This document shows positions 8,563 through 17,192 of a DNA stretch of 64,000 nt, in pieces. Position 1 is the stretch's first letter, and every line of letters starts with the position of its first letter. Below the pieces are notes generated by a model. It saw nothing but the letters and a program-made list of their open reading frames with translations, was not told the DNA's origin and did not search any database. The DNA comes from Naasia lichenicola (GTDB taxonomy: Bacteria; Actinomycetota; Actinomycetes; Actinomycetales; Microbacteriaceae). The translations under genes were made by a program, and so were the position numbers. Location of the stretch: NCBI RefSeq assembly GCF_004801885.1, contig NZ_SSSM01000006.1, forward strand, positions 62,001 through 126,000, in the 5' to 3' direction.

Positions 8563-10026
8563 TCAGGCGGTGCGCCTGTCCTGGCGAGCGGGCAGGGGAG
8601 AGAAGGGATCGATCGCGTCGGCTGCCGGTGCGACCGCATCGAGTTCGCGGAGGCGACGGGCATCGGACGCCGACACGGCATCCATCGCAGCGATGGGGGC
8701 CGGCGCGGTCTCGTAGTCCACGAGGTCGAGGTCCTCGGTCTCATCCAGCGGGGAGGTGAGCTCGATGGCGGTCAGCTCGCGCTTGGTCTCCTCGATCGGC
8801 GTCAGCTCGGCGAGCAGCTTCGACTCATCGAGGGCGTTGAGCTTGCGGGCGGAGGGCAGCACCTGGCGCTCGAGCGATCCGACGAAGACGTTGTAGTCCT
8901 TCACGCTGCGCTCGATGGAGCGGCCCAGCTTGTCGACGTGCCCCGCCATCGTGGACAGTCGTCCGTAGAGCTCCTTGCTGAGGTCGAAGAGGGTCTTGGC
9001 CTCCTGCGTGACGACGTCCTGCTGCCAGCTGAAGGCCACCGTCTTGAGCACCGACCACAGGGTCACGGGGGAGGAGAGGGCCACCCGCTTGCTGAAGGCG
9101 AATTCCATGATCGACGGGTCGGCCTCGAGCGCGGACGAGACGAGCGATTCGCTCGGGATGAAGGCGATGACCATCTCGGGGCTCGCCTCGAGTCCGTCCC
9201 AGTAGGCCTTCGAACCGAGGGCGGTGATGTGATCGCGGACCGCCTTCACATGCGCCTTCATCAGCAGCGCCTTGCGGGCGAGCTCGGCATCCGACGCGGT
9301 GACGGGGATCGCGGCCGCCTCGATGTATGAGGTGAACGGGACCTTCGCGTCGACGGCGATGCTCTTGCCCCCGGGCAGCCGGACGATCATGTCGGGGCGT
9401 CCGGCTCCGGCATCGGAGCTGATGCTGGACTGCACGTCGAAGTCGACGCGCTGGAGCAGGCCGGCGGCCTCGACGACGCTGCGCAGCTGGGTCTCGCCCC
9501 ACACGCCCCGCGTGCTGTTGGAACGCAGCGCCGATGCGAGCGACTCCGCGGTGCTGCGCAGTCGCTCCTCGGACTCCGCGGCAGTGCGCAGCCGCTGGGC
9601 GATCTCGCCGTGCTGCTGAGCCCGCTGGGTCTCGAGCTCGTCGACCTTGGTCTGCATCATCCGCAAGGACTCCTGCACCGGACTCAGCGCCTGGAGCACT
9701 CTGCTCTCGTCGGCCTCGTGTCGGGCGCGGGCCTCGCGCTCGGCCTCGGTGCGCTCCATGAACTCGAGCAGACGATCCTCAGCCGCGCCGAGCTGCTCGC
9801 GCAGGCCGTGCGCGCTGGCCTGTGCGCCGGCGAGCTCGGCCTGCAGCGACGCCCGGCTCACTGCCTCTTCCGCGCGCAGCCGGTCGAGCTCGGCAGCATG
9901 GCGGGCGGCGGAGAGCTCGGGGCTCTCAGCGCTGGATCGGCGGCCGCGCGCAGCGAGCGAGGCGAGCAGCGCACCGATGCCGGCGCCGAGCGCGAGGCCG
10001 ACGAGGAGGGTGAGGACGGGATCCAT
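8563..10026 (-). CDS. rmuC: DNA recombination protein RmuC
   Basis: The 487-residue protein has one N-terminal membrane helix (residues 4-26), a long Glu/Arg/Ala-rich coiled coil to about 170, and the RmuC domain with a restriction-nuclease-like core (GRPDMIVRLPGG then VDAKVPF, the D...D-x-K pattern). RmuC limits inversions at short inverted repeats in Escherichia coli and is thought to be a nuclease acting on DNA structures. The C-terminal 80 residues are acidic and variable. The gene converges on the ABC operon and starts 70 bp from the divergent dehydrogenase gene. The ATG at 10026 places the membrane anchor right at the N-terminus. Confidence 0.93.
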   Translation of the reverse strand: MDPVLTLLVGLALGAGIGALLASLAARGRRSSAESPELSAARHAAELDRLRAEEAVSRASLQAELAGAQASAHGLREQLGAAEDRLLEFMERTEAEREARARHEADESRVLQALSPVQESLRMMQTKVDELETQRAQQHGEIAQRLRTAAESEERLRSTAESLASALRSNSTRGVWGETQLRSVVEAAGLLQRVDFDVQSSISSDAGAGRPDMIVRLPGGKSIAVDAKVPFTSYIEAAAIPVTASDAELARKALLMKAHVKAVRDHITALGSKAYWDGLEASPEMVIAFIPSESLVSSALEADPSIMEFAFSKRVALSSPVTLWSVLKTVAFSWQQDVVTQEAKTLFDLSKELYGRLSTMAGHVDKLGRSIERSVKDYNVFVGSLERQVLPSARKLNALDESKLLAELTPIEETKRELTAIELTSPLDETEDLDLVDYETAPAPIAAMDAVSASDARRLRELDAVAPAADAIDPFSPLPARQDRRTA

Positions 10027-10084
10027 GGGGACAGTGTCGCGGTGCCCTCCGACACCGCGTTCCAGTGGCCCCGCGCGCCGCTAA

Positions 10085-10090
10085 TAGAGT
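10085..10090 (+). promoter_or_regulatory. -10 element of mmsA, leaderless
   Basis: TAGAGT ends 6 nt before the ATG at 10097, with no Shine-Dalgarno sequence between. The predicted transcription start coincides with the start codon. Confidence 0.5.
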
Positions 10091-10096
10091 GATCGC

Positions 10097-11587
10097 ATGA
10101 GCCTCATCGAGCACTGGATCGACGGAAAGAACCACCCCAGCGCGAGCGGCCGCACCGGTCCCGTGTTCGACCCCGCACAGGGCGTCAAGCAGCGCGACGT
10201 GGTGCTCGCGGACGAGGCCGAGATCGAAGCGGCCGTCGCCGCCGCCAAGGCTGCGTTTCCCGCCTGGCGCGACACCTCGATCGCCAAGCGATCCACCATC
10301 ATGTTCGCCTTCCGCGAGCTGCTCAACGCGCGCAAGGGCGAGCTGGCAGCCATCCTCACCTCCGAGCACGGCAAGGTCCTCTCCGACGCTGCCGGCGAGA
10401 TCGCGCGCGGCCTCGAGGTCGTGGAATTCGCGCTGTCCTTCCCGCACCTGATGAAGGGCGACTTCAGCGAGAACGTGTCGACCGGCGTCGACGTCTACTC
10501 CCTGCGCCAGCCCCTGGGCGTCGTCGGCATCATCAGCCCCTTCAACTTCCCGGCCATGGTGCCGATGTGGTTCTTCCCGATCGCCATCGCGGCCGGCAAC
10601 ACCGTTGTGCTCAAGCCGAGCGAGAAGGACCCGTCCGCAGCCAACTGGATGGCTGAGCTGCTCACCGAAGCGGGGCTGCCCGACGGCGTCTTCAACGTGC
10701 TGCACGGCGACAAGGTCGCCGTCGACGGCCTGCTCGAGCACCCCGACGTCAAGTCGATCAGCTTCGTCGGGTCCACCCCGATCGCCCAGTACATCTACGA
10801 GACCGCGGCGAAGAACGGCAAGCGCGTCCAGGCCCTTGGCGGCGCCAAGAACCACATGCTCGTGCTGCCCGACGCCGACCTCGACCTCGTCGCCGACTCC
10901 GCCGTCAATGCGGGCTTCGGCTCCGCCGGCGAGCGCTGCATGGCGATCTCCGTCGTCGTAGCCGTCGAGCCTGTCGCCGACGAGCTGATCGCCAAGATCA
11001 CCGAGCGCGTGGCCGGGCTCAAGGTCGGCGACGGCACCCGCGGCTGCGACATGGGCCCGCTGATCACCAAGGAGCACCGCGACAAGGTCGCCTCCTACCT
11101 CGATCTGGCGGTCGAAGACGGCGCGGAACTGGTCGTCGACGGCCGCGGCATCGAGGTCGACGGCGAGGCCGACGGCTTCTGGCTGGGCGCCACCCTCATC
11201 GACAAGGTGCCGACGACCTCTCGGGTCTACACCGACGAGATCTTCGGACCTGTGCTCTCCGTCGTCCGCGTCGCCACCTATGAGGAGGGCGTCGAGTTGA
11301 TCAACTCATCGCAGTACGGCAACGGCACGGCGATCTTCACCAACGACGGGGGCGCCGCGCGGCGCTTCCAGAACGAGGTCGAGGTTGGCATGATCGGCAT
11401 CAACGTGCCGATTCCGGTGCCCGTCTCGTACTACTCGTTCGGCGGCTGGAAGAACTCGCTGTTCGGCGACGCCAAGGCGTACGGCCCCGACGCGTTCCAC
11501 TTCTTCACCCGGCAGAAGGCGGTCACCGCCCGCTGGCTCGACCCGAGCCACGGCGGCATCAACCTGGGCTTCCCCCAGAACGCCTGA
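10097..11587 (+). CDS. mmsA: CoA-acylating methylmalonate-semialdehyde dehydrogenase
   Basis: The 496-residue aldehyde dehydrogenase has the MMSDH hallmarks: the PFNFPAMVPMWF segment, the GGAKNHMLVLPDAD stretch, and the nucleophile Cys near residue 281 in FGSAGERCM. The C-terminal SYYSFGGWK motif is also typical. MmsA oxidises (methyl)malonate semialdehyde with NAD+ and CoA to propionyl- or acetyl-CoA, in valine, thymine or myo-inositol (IolA) catabolism. No valine or inositol gene lies beside it here, so which pathway it serves cannot be settled. It stands alone between rmuC and an exonuclease and is probably leaderless. Confidence 0.93.
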   Translation: MSLIEHWIDGKNHPSASGRTGPVFDPAQGVKQRDVVLADEAEIEAAVAAAKAAFPAWRDTSIAKRSTIMFAFRELLNARKGELAAILTSEHGKVLSDAAGEIARGLEVVEFALSFPHLMKGDFSENVSTGVDVYSLRQPLGVVGIISPFNFPAMVPMWFFPIAIAAGNTVVLKPSEKDPSAANWMAELLTEAGLPDGVFNVLHGDKVAVDGLLEHPDVKSISFVGSTPIAQYIYETAAKNGKRVQALGGAKNHMLVLPDADLDLVADSAVNAGFGSAGERCMAISVVVAVEPVADELIAKITERVAGLKVGDGTRGCDMGPLITKEHRDKVASYLDLAVEDGAELVVDGRGIEVDGEADGFWLGATLIDKVPTTSRVYTDEIFGPVLSVVRVATYEEGVELINSSQYGNGTAIFTNDGGAARRFQNEVEVGMIGINVPIPVPVSYYSFGGWKNSLFGDAKAYGPDAFHFFTRQKAVTARWLDPSHGGINLGFPQNA

Positions 11588-11606
11588 CCCGCCGAGCCGC
11601 TCGAAC

Positions 11607-11676
11607 GCACAACGCGGCGTTGCGGACAAAACGCGCTGGTACCCGGCCGCGTTTCGTCCTCAGCGCAGCGTTGTGT
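11607..11676. terminator. Hairpin between convergent mmsA and exonuclease genes
   Basis: A 29-bp arm beginning GCACAACGCGGCGTTGCGG (11607-11635) is an imperfect complement of 11648-11676, which ends GCAGCGTTGTGT. The loop is 12 bp. It sits between two convergent stop codons and probably acts in both directions. Confidence 0.6.
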
Positions 11677-11713
11677 CCGCGGCGATGCGCTTTGTCGGGA
11701 GGCCGAGCGCTCG

Positions 11714-12298
11714 TCAGGCAACGGCGACGTCGAGCAGGCTGCCGATGCGGCCGATCCGGGCACGGGTGATCGCGGCGAGGTCGAGGATGCCATCCGCCCC
11801 GTGGCGGCGCCCGGCGTGGATGACGATCGCGGCGCACGCCTCGGCGTCTCCCATCGCATCGTGATGCCGGAAGTCCTCGAAGCCGGCCGCCATCGCGGCG
11901 ATCGGCAGCCGGTACGACTCGAGCGCGTAGGTGCGCCGCGCGACCTGGAGGCTGCAGAGGTACGAGTAGCTGGGAGTCGGCATGAAGCTCGCCTCGCAGG
12001 CAGCCCGGATCACGGCCATGTCGAAACCGGCGTTGTGTGCGACGAGCACGTCGTCTCCGGCGAACTCCACGAGATCGGGCAGCTGCTCGCGCCAGACGAG
12101 CGCCGTCTCGATGTCGCGCTCCTCGATGCCGTGGATCCTGGTGTTCCACTCGAGGAATCCACCGTGCCCTGCCGGTGGACGGATGTACCACCAATCCCGC
12201 TCGACGACTCTGCCGTCGCGCACCTTCACGAGCCCGACCGAGCAGGCGGAGGCGCTGGAGCGGTTGGCGGTCTCGAAATCGATCGCGGTGAAATCCAT
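11714..12298 (-). CDS. DEDDh 3'-5' exonuclease (DnaQ-like)
   Basis: The 194-residue protein has the three exonuclease motifs: DFE at residues 7-9 (AIDFETAN), HNAGFDMAVI in the middle, and HDAMGDAEA, the H-x4-D of the DEDDh class, toward the end. Such proteins degrade DNA or RNA from the 3' end using two metal ions and resemble the epsilon proofreading domain, but no polymerase-binding region follows. The ATG at 12298 starts directly with the catalytic strand; GTG at 12304 is also possible. Similar stand-alone exonucleases in Actinobacteria are annotated only as exonuclease domain proteins. The substrate is unknown. Confidence 0.88.
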   Translation of the reverse strand: MDFTAIDFETANRSSASACSVGLVKVRDGRVVERDWWYIRPPAGHGGFLEWNTRIHGIEERDIETALVWREQLPDLVEFAGDDVLVAHNAGFDMAVIRAACEASFMPTPSYSYLCSLQVARRTYALESYRLPIAAMAAGFEDFRHHDAMGDAEACAAIVIHAGRRHGADGILDLAAITRARIGRIGSLLDVAVA

Positions 12299-12459
12299 CG
12301 TCACGCCATGAGGCTCGCACCTACCTCCGACGCCGCGACCCCGCCCCGCCGCTCCCGCGGCAACCCGCAGCCGTCCTCCAGCTCGACGGTCGGATCCTCG
12401 GTGGCGTGGTGGGTAGCGTTGATCCGGCAGCTGTGCCCGACCCGGCCGAGAGGACACCA

Positions 12460-13653
12460 GTGACCGGCGAACCAGACGAGTGGGATGCGCTCACCGCCGA
12501 TGAGCTGCGCGGTCGCGCCAGTGCGAAGTGGGATCCCACCGCCCATCCCGAGGTGCTCGGAGCTTGGGTCGCCGAGATGGATTTCGGCACGGCGCCGCCG
12601 GTGCTCGAGGCATGGCAGCGGTCCGCCCGCGACCTGGAGTTCGGCTACGCATCGCCGGCGATGATCGCCGAGCTGACGGCGGCCACCGCCCGCTGGTACG
12701 CCGACGAGTACGGCTGGCGGATCGACACCGCCGATGTCGCACTCCTGCCCGATGTGATCGCCGGACTGCAGGTGGCCATCACGGACTTCTCCGCACCGGG
12801 AGCCGCCGTGATCGTTCCGACACCGGCCTACCACCCGTTCCTCTTCGTGCCGGGCGCCCTCGGCCGTGACGTGATCGAGGTGCCGATGCTCCGCGACGAG
12901 CGCGCGGGCTTCAGCCTCGACCTCGGCCGGATCGACGCCGAGCTCGGCGCCGGCGCGGGACTCGTCATCCTCGCCAATCCCGGCAACCCGACCGGGAAGG
13001 TCTATCGCCGCGATGAGCTCGAGGCGCTCGCCGACCTCGTCGACTCGCACGGCGCCCGGATCTTCTCCGATGAGATCCACGCTCCGCTCACCCTCTTCGG
13101 CAACCGGCACACCCCGCTGGCCAGCGTCTCCGAGGCAGCGGCGCGGGTCGCCATCACCGCGACCTCAGCATCCAAGGCCTGGAACCTCGCGGGGCTGAAA
13201 TGCGCGCAGCTCATCATGAGCAACGACCGGGATCGCGAGATCTGGGCCCGCATCACGCGCCTGATCAGCCACGGCGCGAGCACTCCGGGAATCCGCGCCA
13301 ACACAGCCGCCTACAACGACGGTCGCGAGTGGCTGACCACCGCGCGGGATTACCTCGAGGGCAACTACGCCGTGCTGCTGGCCGAGATCCGATCGGCGCT
13401 TCCGCTGGCCCGGGTGGCTCCCCTCGAGGCGACCTACCTGTGCTGGATCGACCTGTCCGCCTATCAGGGCGCGGACGGCGCCAGCGTGGACTTCGCCGAG
13501 CTCCTGCTCGAGCAGGCTGGGGTCCGGGTCAATGGGGGAGCGACCTTCGGCGAGGTCGGGGCCGGCCACGTGCGACTCAACATCGCGACGTCCAAGCCGA
13601 TCCTGCGCGAGATCGTCGGCCGGATGGCCGCAGCGCTCGGTCCTCGCCGCTGA
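12460..13653 (+). CDS. PLP-dependent MalY/PatB-type aminotransferase or C-S lyase
   Basis: The 397-residue fold-type I PLP enzyme resembles MalY and PatB cystathionine beta-lyases. It has WVAEMDFGTAPPV near the N-terminus, the NPGNPTGKVY loop, DEIHAPL, and the Schiff-base lysine near residue 238 in TSASKAWNLAGLK. Family members cleave cystathionine to homocysteine or release thiols from cysteine conjugates; some act as aminotransferases. The GTG at 12460 follows GAGAGGA at 5-nt spacing, better than the upstream GTG at 12406. It is monocistronic. Since no dapC is found beside dapD, a role in another transamination cannot be excluded. Confidence 0.87.
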   Translation: MTGEPDEWDALTADELRGRASAKWDPTAHPEVLGAWVAEMDFGTAPPVLEAWQRSARDLEFGYASPAMIAELTAATARWYADEYGWRIDTADVALLPDVIAGLQVAITDFSAPGAAVIVPTPAYHPFLFVPGALGRDVIEVPMLRDERAGFSLDLGRIDAELGAGAGLVILANPGNPTGKVYRRDELEALADLVDSHGARIFSDEIHAPLTLFGNRHTPLASVSEAAARVAITATSASKAWNLAGLKCAQLIMSNDRDREIWARITRLISHGASTPGIRANTAAYNDGREWLTTARDYLEGNYAVLLAEIRSALPLARVAPLEATYLCWIDLSAYQGADGASVDFAELLLEQAGVRVNGGATFGEVGAGHVRLNIATSKPILREIVGRMAAALGPRR

Positions 13654-13691
13654 GCCGGAACCGCAGGTCAGCGCCGGTGAGCGGGCGCCGG

Positions 13692-13697
13692 TAACCT
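13692..13697 (+). promoter_or_regulatory. Possible -10 element of ychF
   Basis: TAACCT ends 8 nt before the GTG at 13706, and no ribosome-binding site intervenes. The mRNA is possibly leaderless. Confidence 0.35.
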
Positions 13698-13705
13698 AGA
13701 CCCCC

Positions 13706-14779
13706 GTGGCTCTAACTATCGGCATCGTCGGCCTTCCCAACGTCGGCAAGTCGACGCTCTTCAATGCGCTGACCAACAACCAGGTCCTCGCGGCGAACTA
13801 CCCGTTCGCGACCATCGAGCCGAACGTCGGAGTCGTCAGCCTGCCCGACCCGCGCCTCGAGGTGCTCGCCGGCATCTTCCACAGCGAGCGGATCCTGCCC
13901 GCCTCGGTGTCGTTCGTCGACATCGCCGGCATCGTCCGCGGCGCGAGCGAGGGGGAGGGGCTCGGCAACCAGTTCCTCGCCAACATCCGCGAGGCCGACG
14001 CGATCGCCGAGGTCGTCCGCGGCTTCGAGGACTCGGACGTCGTGCACGTCGACGGCGCGATCAACCCCGCCAGCGACCTCGAGACGATCAACACCGAGCT
14101 GATCCTCGCCGACCTGCAGACCCTCGAGCGCGCGATCCCGCGCTTCGAGAAGGAGATCAAGGGCAAGAAGCTCGGCCCCGAGGTGCTCGAAGCGGCGACC
14201 GCCGCGCAGAAGATCCTCGACGGCGGTACGACGCTGTCCGCCGCGAAGTTCGACTCCACTCCGATCCGCGAGCTCGGCCTCCTCACCGCCAAGCCCTTCA
14301 TCTACGTCTTCAACGTGGACGAGGCGGTGCTCACCGATCCCGCCAAGAAGGCGGAGCTCGCCGCACTGGTCGCGCCCGCGGAGGCGGTCTTCCTCGACGC
14401 GAAGATCGAGTCGGAGCTCTCCGACCTCGATCCCGCCGACGCCGCCGAGCTGCTCGCGAGCACAGGTCAGGACGAGAGCGGCCTCAATCAGCTGGCACGG
14501 ATCGGCTTCGCCACCCTCGGGCTCCAGACCTATCTGACGGCCGGCCCCAAGGAGTCGCGTGCCTGGACGATCGGCAAGGGCTGGACCGCCCCGCAGGCGG
14601 CCGGGGTCATCCACACCGACTTCCAGAAGGGCTTCATCAAGGCCGAGATCATCGGCTTCGATGACCTCGTCGCCACCGGCTCGATCGCGGAGGCCCGCGC
14701 CAAGGGCAAGGCCCGCATGGAGGGCAAGGACTATGTCATGCAAGACGGCGACGTCGTGGAGTTCCGCTTCAACAACTAG
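13706..14779 (+). CDS. ychF: Redox-regulated ribosome-binding ATPase YchF (Obg-like)
   Basis: The 357-residue protein has the P-loop GLPNVGKST at residues 8-16, a DIAGIVRGASEGEGLG switch II and an NVDE motif. NVDE replaces the NKxD of true GTPases, which explains the ATP preference of YchF/OLA1. A helical coiled-coil insertion follows, and the C-terminal TGS domain ends in GDVVEFRFN. YchF binds the ribosome and hydrolyses ATP; it is linked to oxidative stress and translation initiation fidelity. The start is GTG. Length and order are typical. Confidence 0.96.
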   Translation: MALTIGIVGLPNVGKSTLFNALTNNQVLAANYPFATIEPNVGVVSLPDPRLEVLAGIFHSERILPASVSFVDIAGIVRGASEGEGLGNQFLANIREADAIAEVVRGFEDSDVVHVDGAINPASDLETINTELILADLQTLERAIPRFEKEIKGKKLGPEVLEAATAAQKILDGGTTLSAAKFDSTPIRELGLLTAKPFIYVFNVDEAVLTDPAKKAELAALVAPAEAVFLDAKIESELSDLDPADAAELLASTGQDESGLNQLARIGFATLGLQTYLTAGPKESRAWTIGKGWTAPQAAGVIHTDFQKGFIKAEIIGFDDLVATGSIAEARAKGKARMEGKDYVMQDGDVVEFRFNN

Positions 14780-14884
14780 GAGCGCGGTGTCGCAGCGCCG
14801 AGGAGCTGAGGCGAAGACGCGGAGCCGGCCGGGGCGTCGGGATGACGTTGCGAAGAGGGCTCACAGCAGCATCGTGTTTACGGC

Positions 14885-14890
14885 TAGCTT
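14885..14890 (+). promoter_or_regulatory. -10 element of the DUF1905 gene, leaderless
   Basis: TAGCTT ends 7 nt before the ATG at 14898, with no purine-rich ribosome-binding site between. Confidence 0.45.
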
Positions 14891-14897
14891 GAACCGC

Positions 14898-15179
14898 ATG
14901 ACGACAGCTCAGCCGCTCGATCACTCATTCACGTCAGTGCTGCAGGGCGACATGGGACCGCACAAGTGGACCTGCGCGATCATGGCCGACTCCCACGCGG
15001 TGCTTGGCACGGGCAAGGCGGTGAAGGTCATCGCGACGGTCGATGGTGAGACCATCTCCACGTCGATGTTGCCGCACAAGGGTGGACACATGTTGGCGAT
15101 CAAGAAGTCGGTGCAGGATGCAATCGGCAAGCACGCCGGGGATTCGGTGAGCGTCCATCTGACACAGCGCGAAGGATAG
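14898..15179 (+). CDS. DUF1905 domain protein
   Basis: This 93-residue protein fits the DUF1905 small beta-barrel family: an FTSVLQGDMGPHKW strand near the start, VKVIATVDG, then LPHKGGHMLAIKKS and a GDSVSVHL end strand. The biochemical role of the domain is not known. It often occurs alone or fused to a YdeI/OmpD-associated region, which is absent here. The ATG at 14898 comes 7 nt after a TAGCTT hexamer. The gene stands alone and is followed by a small hairpin. Confidence 0.75.
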   Translation: MTTAQPLDHSFTSVLQGDMGPHKWTCAIMADSHAVLGTGKAVKVIATVDGETISTSMLPHKGGHMLAIKKSVQDAIGKHAGDSVSVHLTQREG

Positions 15180-15199
15180 ACGCACCCGCTCGTGCGCTT

Positions 15200-15220
15200 C
15201 GGAGGGACACCGCCCCTCCG
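15200..15220 (+). terminator. Small hairpin after the DUF1905 gene
   Basis: CGGAGGG at 15200-15206 and CCCTCCG at 15214-15220 form a 7-bp stem with a 7-nt loop, 20 nt after the stop codon. No U-tract follows. Confidence 0.4.
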
Positions 15221-15393
15221 CTTCGACGACTGGGCCCGACGGTCGACCGCCTCCTCATCCTCTGCACGGTGTTCTCATCGCCGCCAAGCGACAGCTGCGA
15301 TCTCGCGGAATCCGCGCGTTGCTTCTCGCTCACCGCGCGCCGCCGCTCGCGAGGTGGGCAGGCCGATACGGTGCACACGGCCTTGGAGGCATT

Positions 15394-16602
15394 TTGCGTG
15401 CAGTCGTCACCGTTCCCGCACTGCTGATCACGATCGTCGGCTCGATGGCCATCGGCCTCGCCCCGGCATCCGCGTCGGTCGTGACGCCCGGCCCGACCGT
15501 GCAGGTAGGTTCTGGCGCGGGTTCCCAGCCCGTCGGTATCGCATTCAACCCGACCGGCACCCGGGCCTACGTCACCCTGAGCGGCGACAGCGCTGTAGCG
15601 ATCGTCGACCCGGCGACCAACCAGCAGATCGGGACCTCGATCCCGGTCGGCCACGATCCGCTGTCCATCGCGATCTCGGCCGACGGCCTCACCGCGTACA
15701 CCGCCAACTACGGCAGCGGCACGGGATCGGTGAGCGTGATCACCCTGTCGAACAATGCCGTCACGACCGTTCCTCTTCCGCCGACCGGCACCTCATCCTC
15801 CGGATTCTTCATCGCACTCGACCCGGTTGCGCCGAAGGCCTATGTCGCCGACGTCGGAGGCACGGTGCAGGTGTTCGACACGGTCACCAACACCTTCGCC
15901 GCCCCCATCGCCGGCGCGTTCTCGGCACCGGTCGCCGTCGCCTTCACCCCCGATGGTGCGAAGGCGTATGTCGCGAACTACGGCACGTCGAACATCTCTG
16001 TCATCGACGTGGCCAGCGGCGCGGTCACCCGGACGATTCCCCTGTCGGGCCGGCCGTACGGAGTCGCGATCAGCCCCGATGGAAACAAGGCCTACGCCAG
16101 CCAGGCCAACGGCGGCTTCATCACCCCCATCGATGTGTTGACCGACACTGCTCTCCCCGACATCGCCGCCGCCGCTTCGCTCCAGAGCGTCACCTTCAGC
16201 CCGGATGGCTCCCGCGTCTACGTGCCGAGCCCCTCTGGCGTCGTCGACGTGATCGATGTCTCCACCAACACCCTGCTGCCGACGATTCCCGTGGGCGCCG
16301 GCGCACGACTCCTGGCGTTCGCTCCCGGCGGAAATTTCGCCTACGTCGGCAACACCGGTGCCGGGACTCTCAGCGCCCTCGCTTTCGCGCCCGACCCGGT
16401 GATCGCGCCCCAGCAGACTCAGATCCAGACCCAAAATCAGACACTGACCTCCGTGTCAGCTGACAGCAGCCCTGTGCTCGCATCCACGGGTGTGGATGCG
16501 ACCGCACTAGCCAGCGCTGGGGGCATCGGAGCGGCCATGCTCGCCCTCGGAATGGCGTTCATCGTGATGTCCCGCCTGAGCGTGCGCAGACGACGGAGCT
16601 GA
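15394..16602 (+). CDS. Secreted YVTN-type beta-propeller protein with LAXTG sorting signal
   Basis: The product is about 402 residues. After a signal peptide (hydrophobic VTVPALLITIVGSMAIG, likely cleavage near ASA) come about seven repeats of roughly 42 residues with the YVTN/NHL-like pattern, GVAISPDGNKAYA... VIDVAS. The C-terminus has LASTG near residues 362-366, a hydrophobic helix and an RRRR tail. This is a cell-wall sorting signal of the LAXTG type recognised by class E sortases of high-GC Gram-positives. No sortase gene is in the window. TTG at 15394 was chosen because GGAGG lies 4 nt upstream; TTG at 15319 is the alternative. The ligand is unknown. Confidence 0.75.
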   Translation: MRAVVTVPALLITIVGSMAIGLAPASASVVTPGPTVQVGSGAGSQPVGIAFNPTGTRAYVTLSGDSAVAIVDPATNQQIGTSIPVGHDPLSIAISADGLTAYTANYGSGTGSVSVITLSNNAVTTVPLPPTGTSSSGFFIALDPVAPKAYVADVGGTVQVFDTVTNTFAAPIAGAFSAPVAVAFTPDGAKAYVANYGTSNISVIDVASGAVTRTIPLSGRPYGVAISPDGNKAYASQANGGFITPIDVLTDTALPDIAAAASLQSVTFSPDGSRVYVPSPSGVVDVIDVSTNTLLPTIPVGAGARLLAFAPGGNFAYVGNTGAGTLSALAFAPDPVIAPQQTQIQTQNQTLTSVSADSSPVLASTGVDATALASAGGIGAAMLALGMAFIVMSRLSVRRRRS

Positions 16603-16831
16603 GCCCGCGCACCGACGGACGGTGACAACCGAGACCAGTCGGATGCGGACTGGCGCCGGTAGCGGGCGGTATCCGCTCCCATCGCGAGACGGGGACTGCG
16701 ACGTCATGAAGGTCCGCTTCCGAAGCTGAGGCTCGACACACCGGCGGCATACCTCCATCACCCCTGTCGCGGTGGAACGGTGTGATCTCCGGGAACGCCA
16801 TCGGGGCGCGGAAGAAGGCGAGGCGCTCATC

Positions 16832-17053
16832 GTGGCGAACGGTATGAGCTATGTCGTGATCCAGGTCGTGCTCAAGGAGAAGATGTGGGGCACAGGCTCC
16901 GGCAATCTCACCGAGCTCGAGAAGTCCATCAATGCGCAGGCGGCGCTCGGCTACCGTCTGCACACCATTACGACCGCCGCATCGGGCAGCAAGGGACTCA
17001 TCGCGGGCGGCGATCGCATCCAGGCGACGATGGTGTTCGAACGGATCGCCTAG
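16832..17053 (+). CDS. DUF4177 small protein
   Basis: The 73-residue protein has the DUF4177 pattern: an N-terminal strand (YVVIQVVLKEK), a helix ELEKSINAQAALGYRLHTI, and a final strand ATMVFER. Such small alpha-beta proteins have no established function. GTG at 16832 is preceded by AAGGCGAGG at 8 nt; ATG at 16844 would give a product four residues shorter. The 229 bp between the propeller gene and this one hold nothing else recognisable. A long hairpin repeat follows directly after the stop. Confidence 0.65.
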   Translation: MANGMSYVVIQVVLKEKMWGTGSGNLTELEKSINAQAALGYRLHTITTAASGSKGLIAGGDRIQATMVFERIA

Positions 17054-17063
17054 CTGATCGCCA

Positions 17064-17126
17064 GATCGAGATGCCACTTCTGGTCCCTATCTGACCGTAT
17101 TAGGGACCAGAAGTGGCATTTCGATC
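17064..17126. repeat. Long hairpin repeat, family B, copy 1
   Basis: A 26-bp arm from GATCGAGATGCCACTT to TCCCTA (17064-17089) pairs with 17101-17126 with one mismatch and an 11-bp loop. It is the GATCGAGATGCCACTT family seen again at 18576, 19492 and 48135. Position after a stop codon suggests termination. Confidence 0.85.
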
Positions 17127-17192
17127 GAGCAGCGGGCCCCCTCCGAAGCCGCGGACGCCCTAGAGTTCGCAGACGACGACCCGGGTGGTGCG

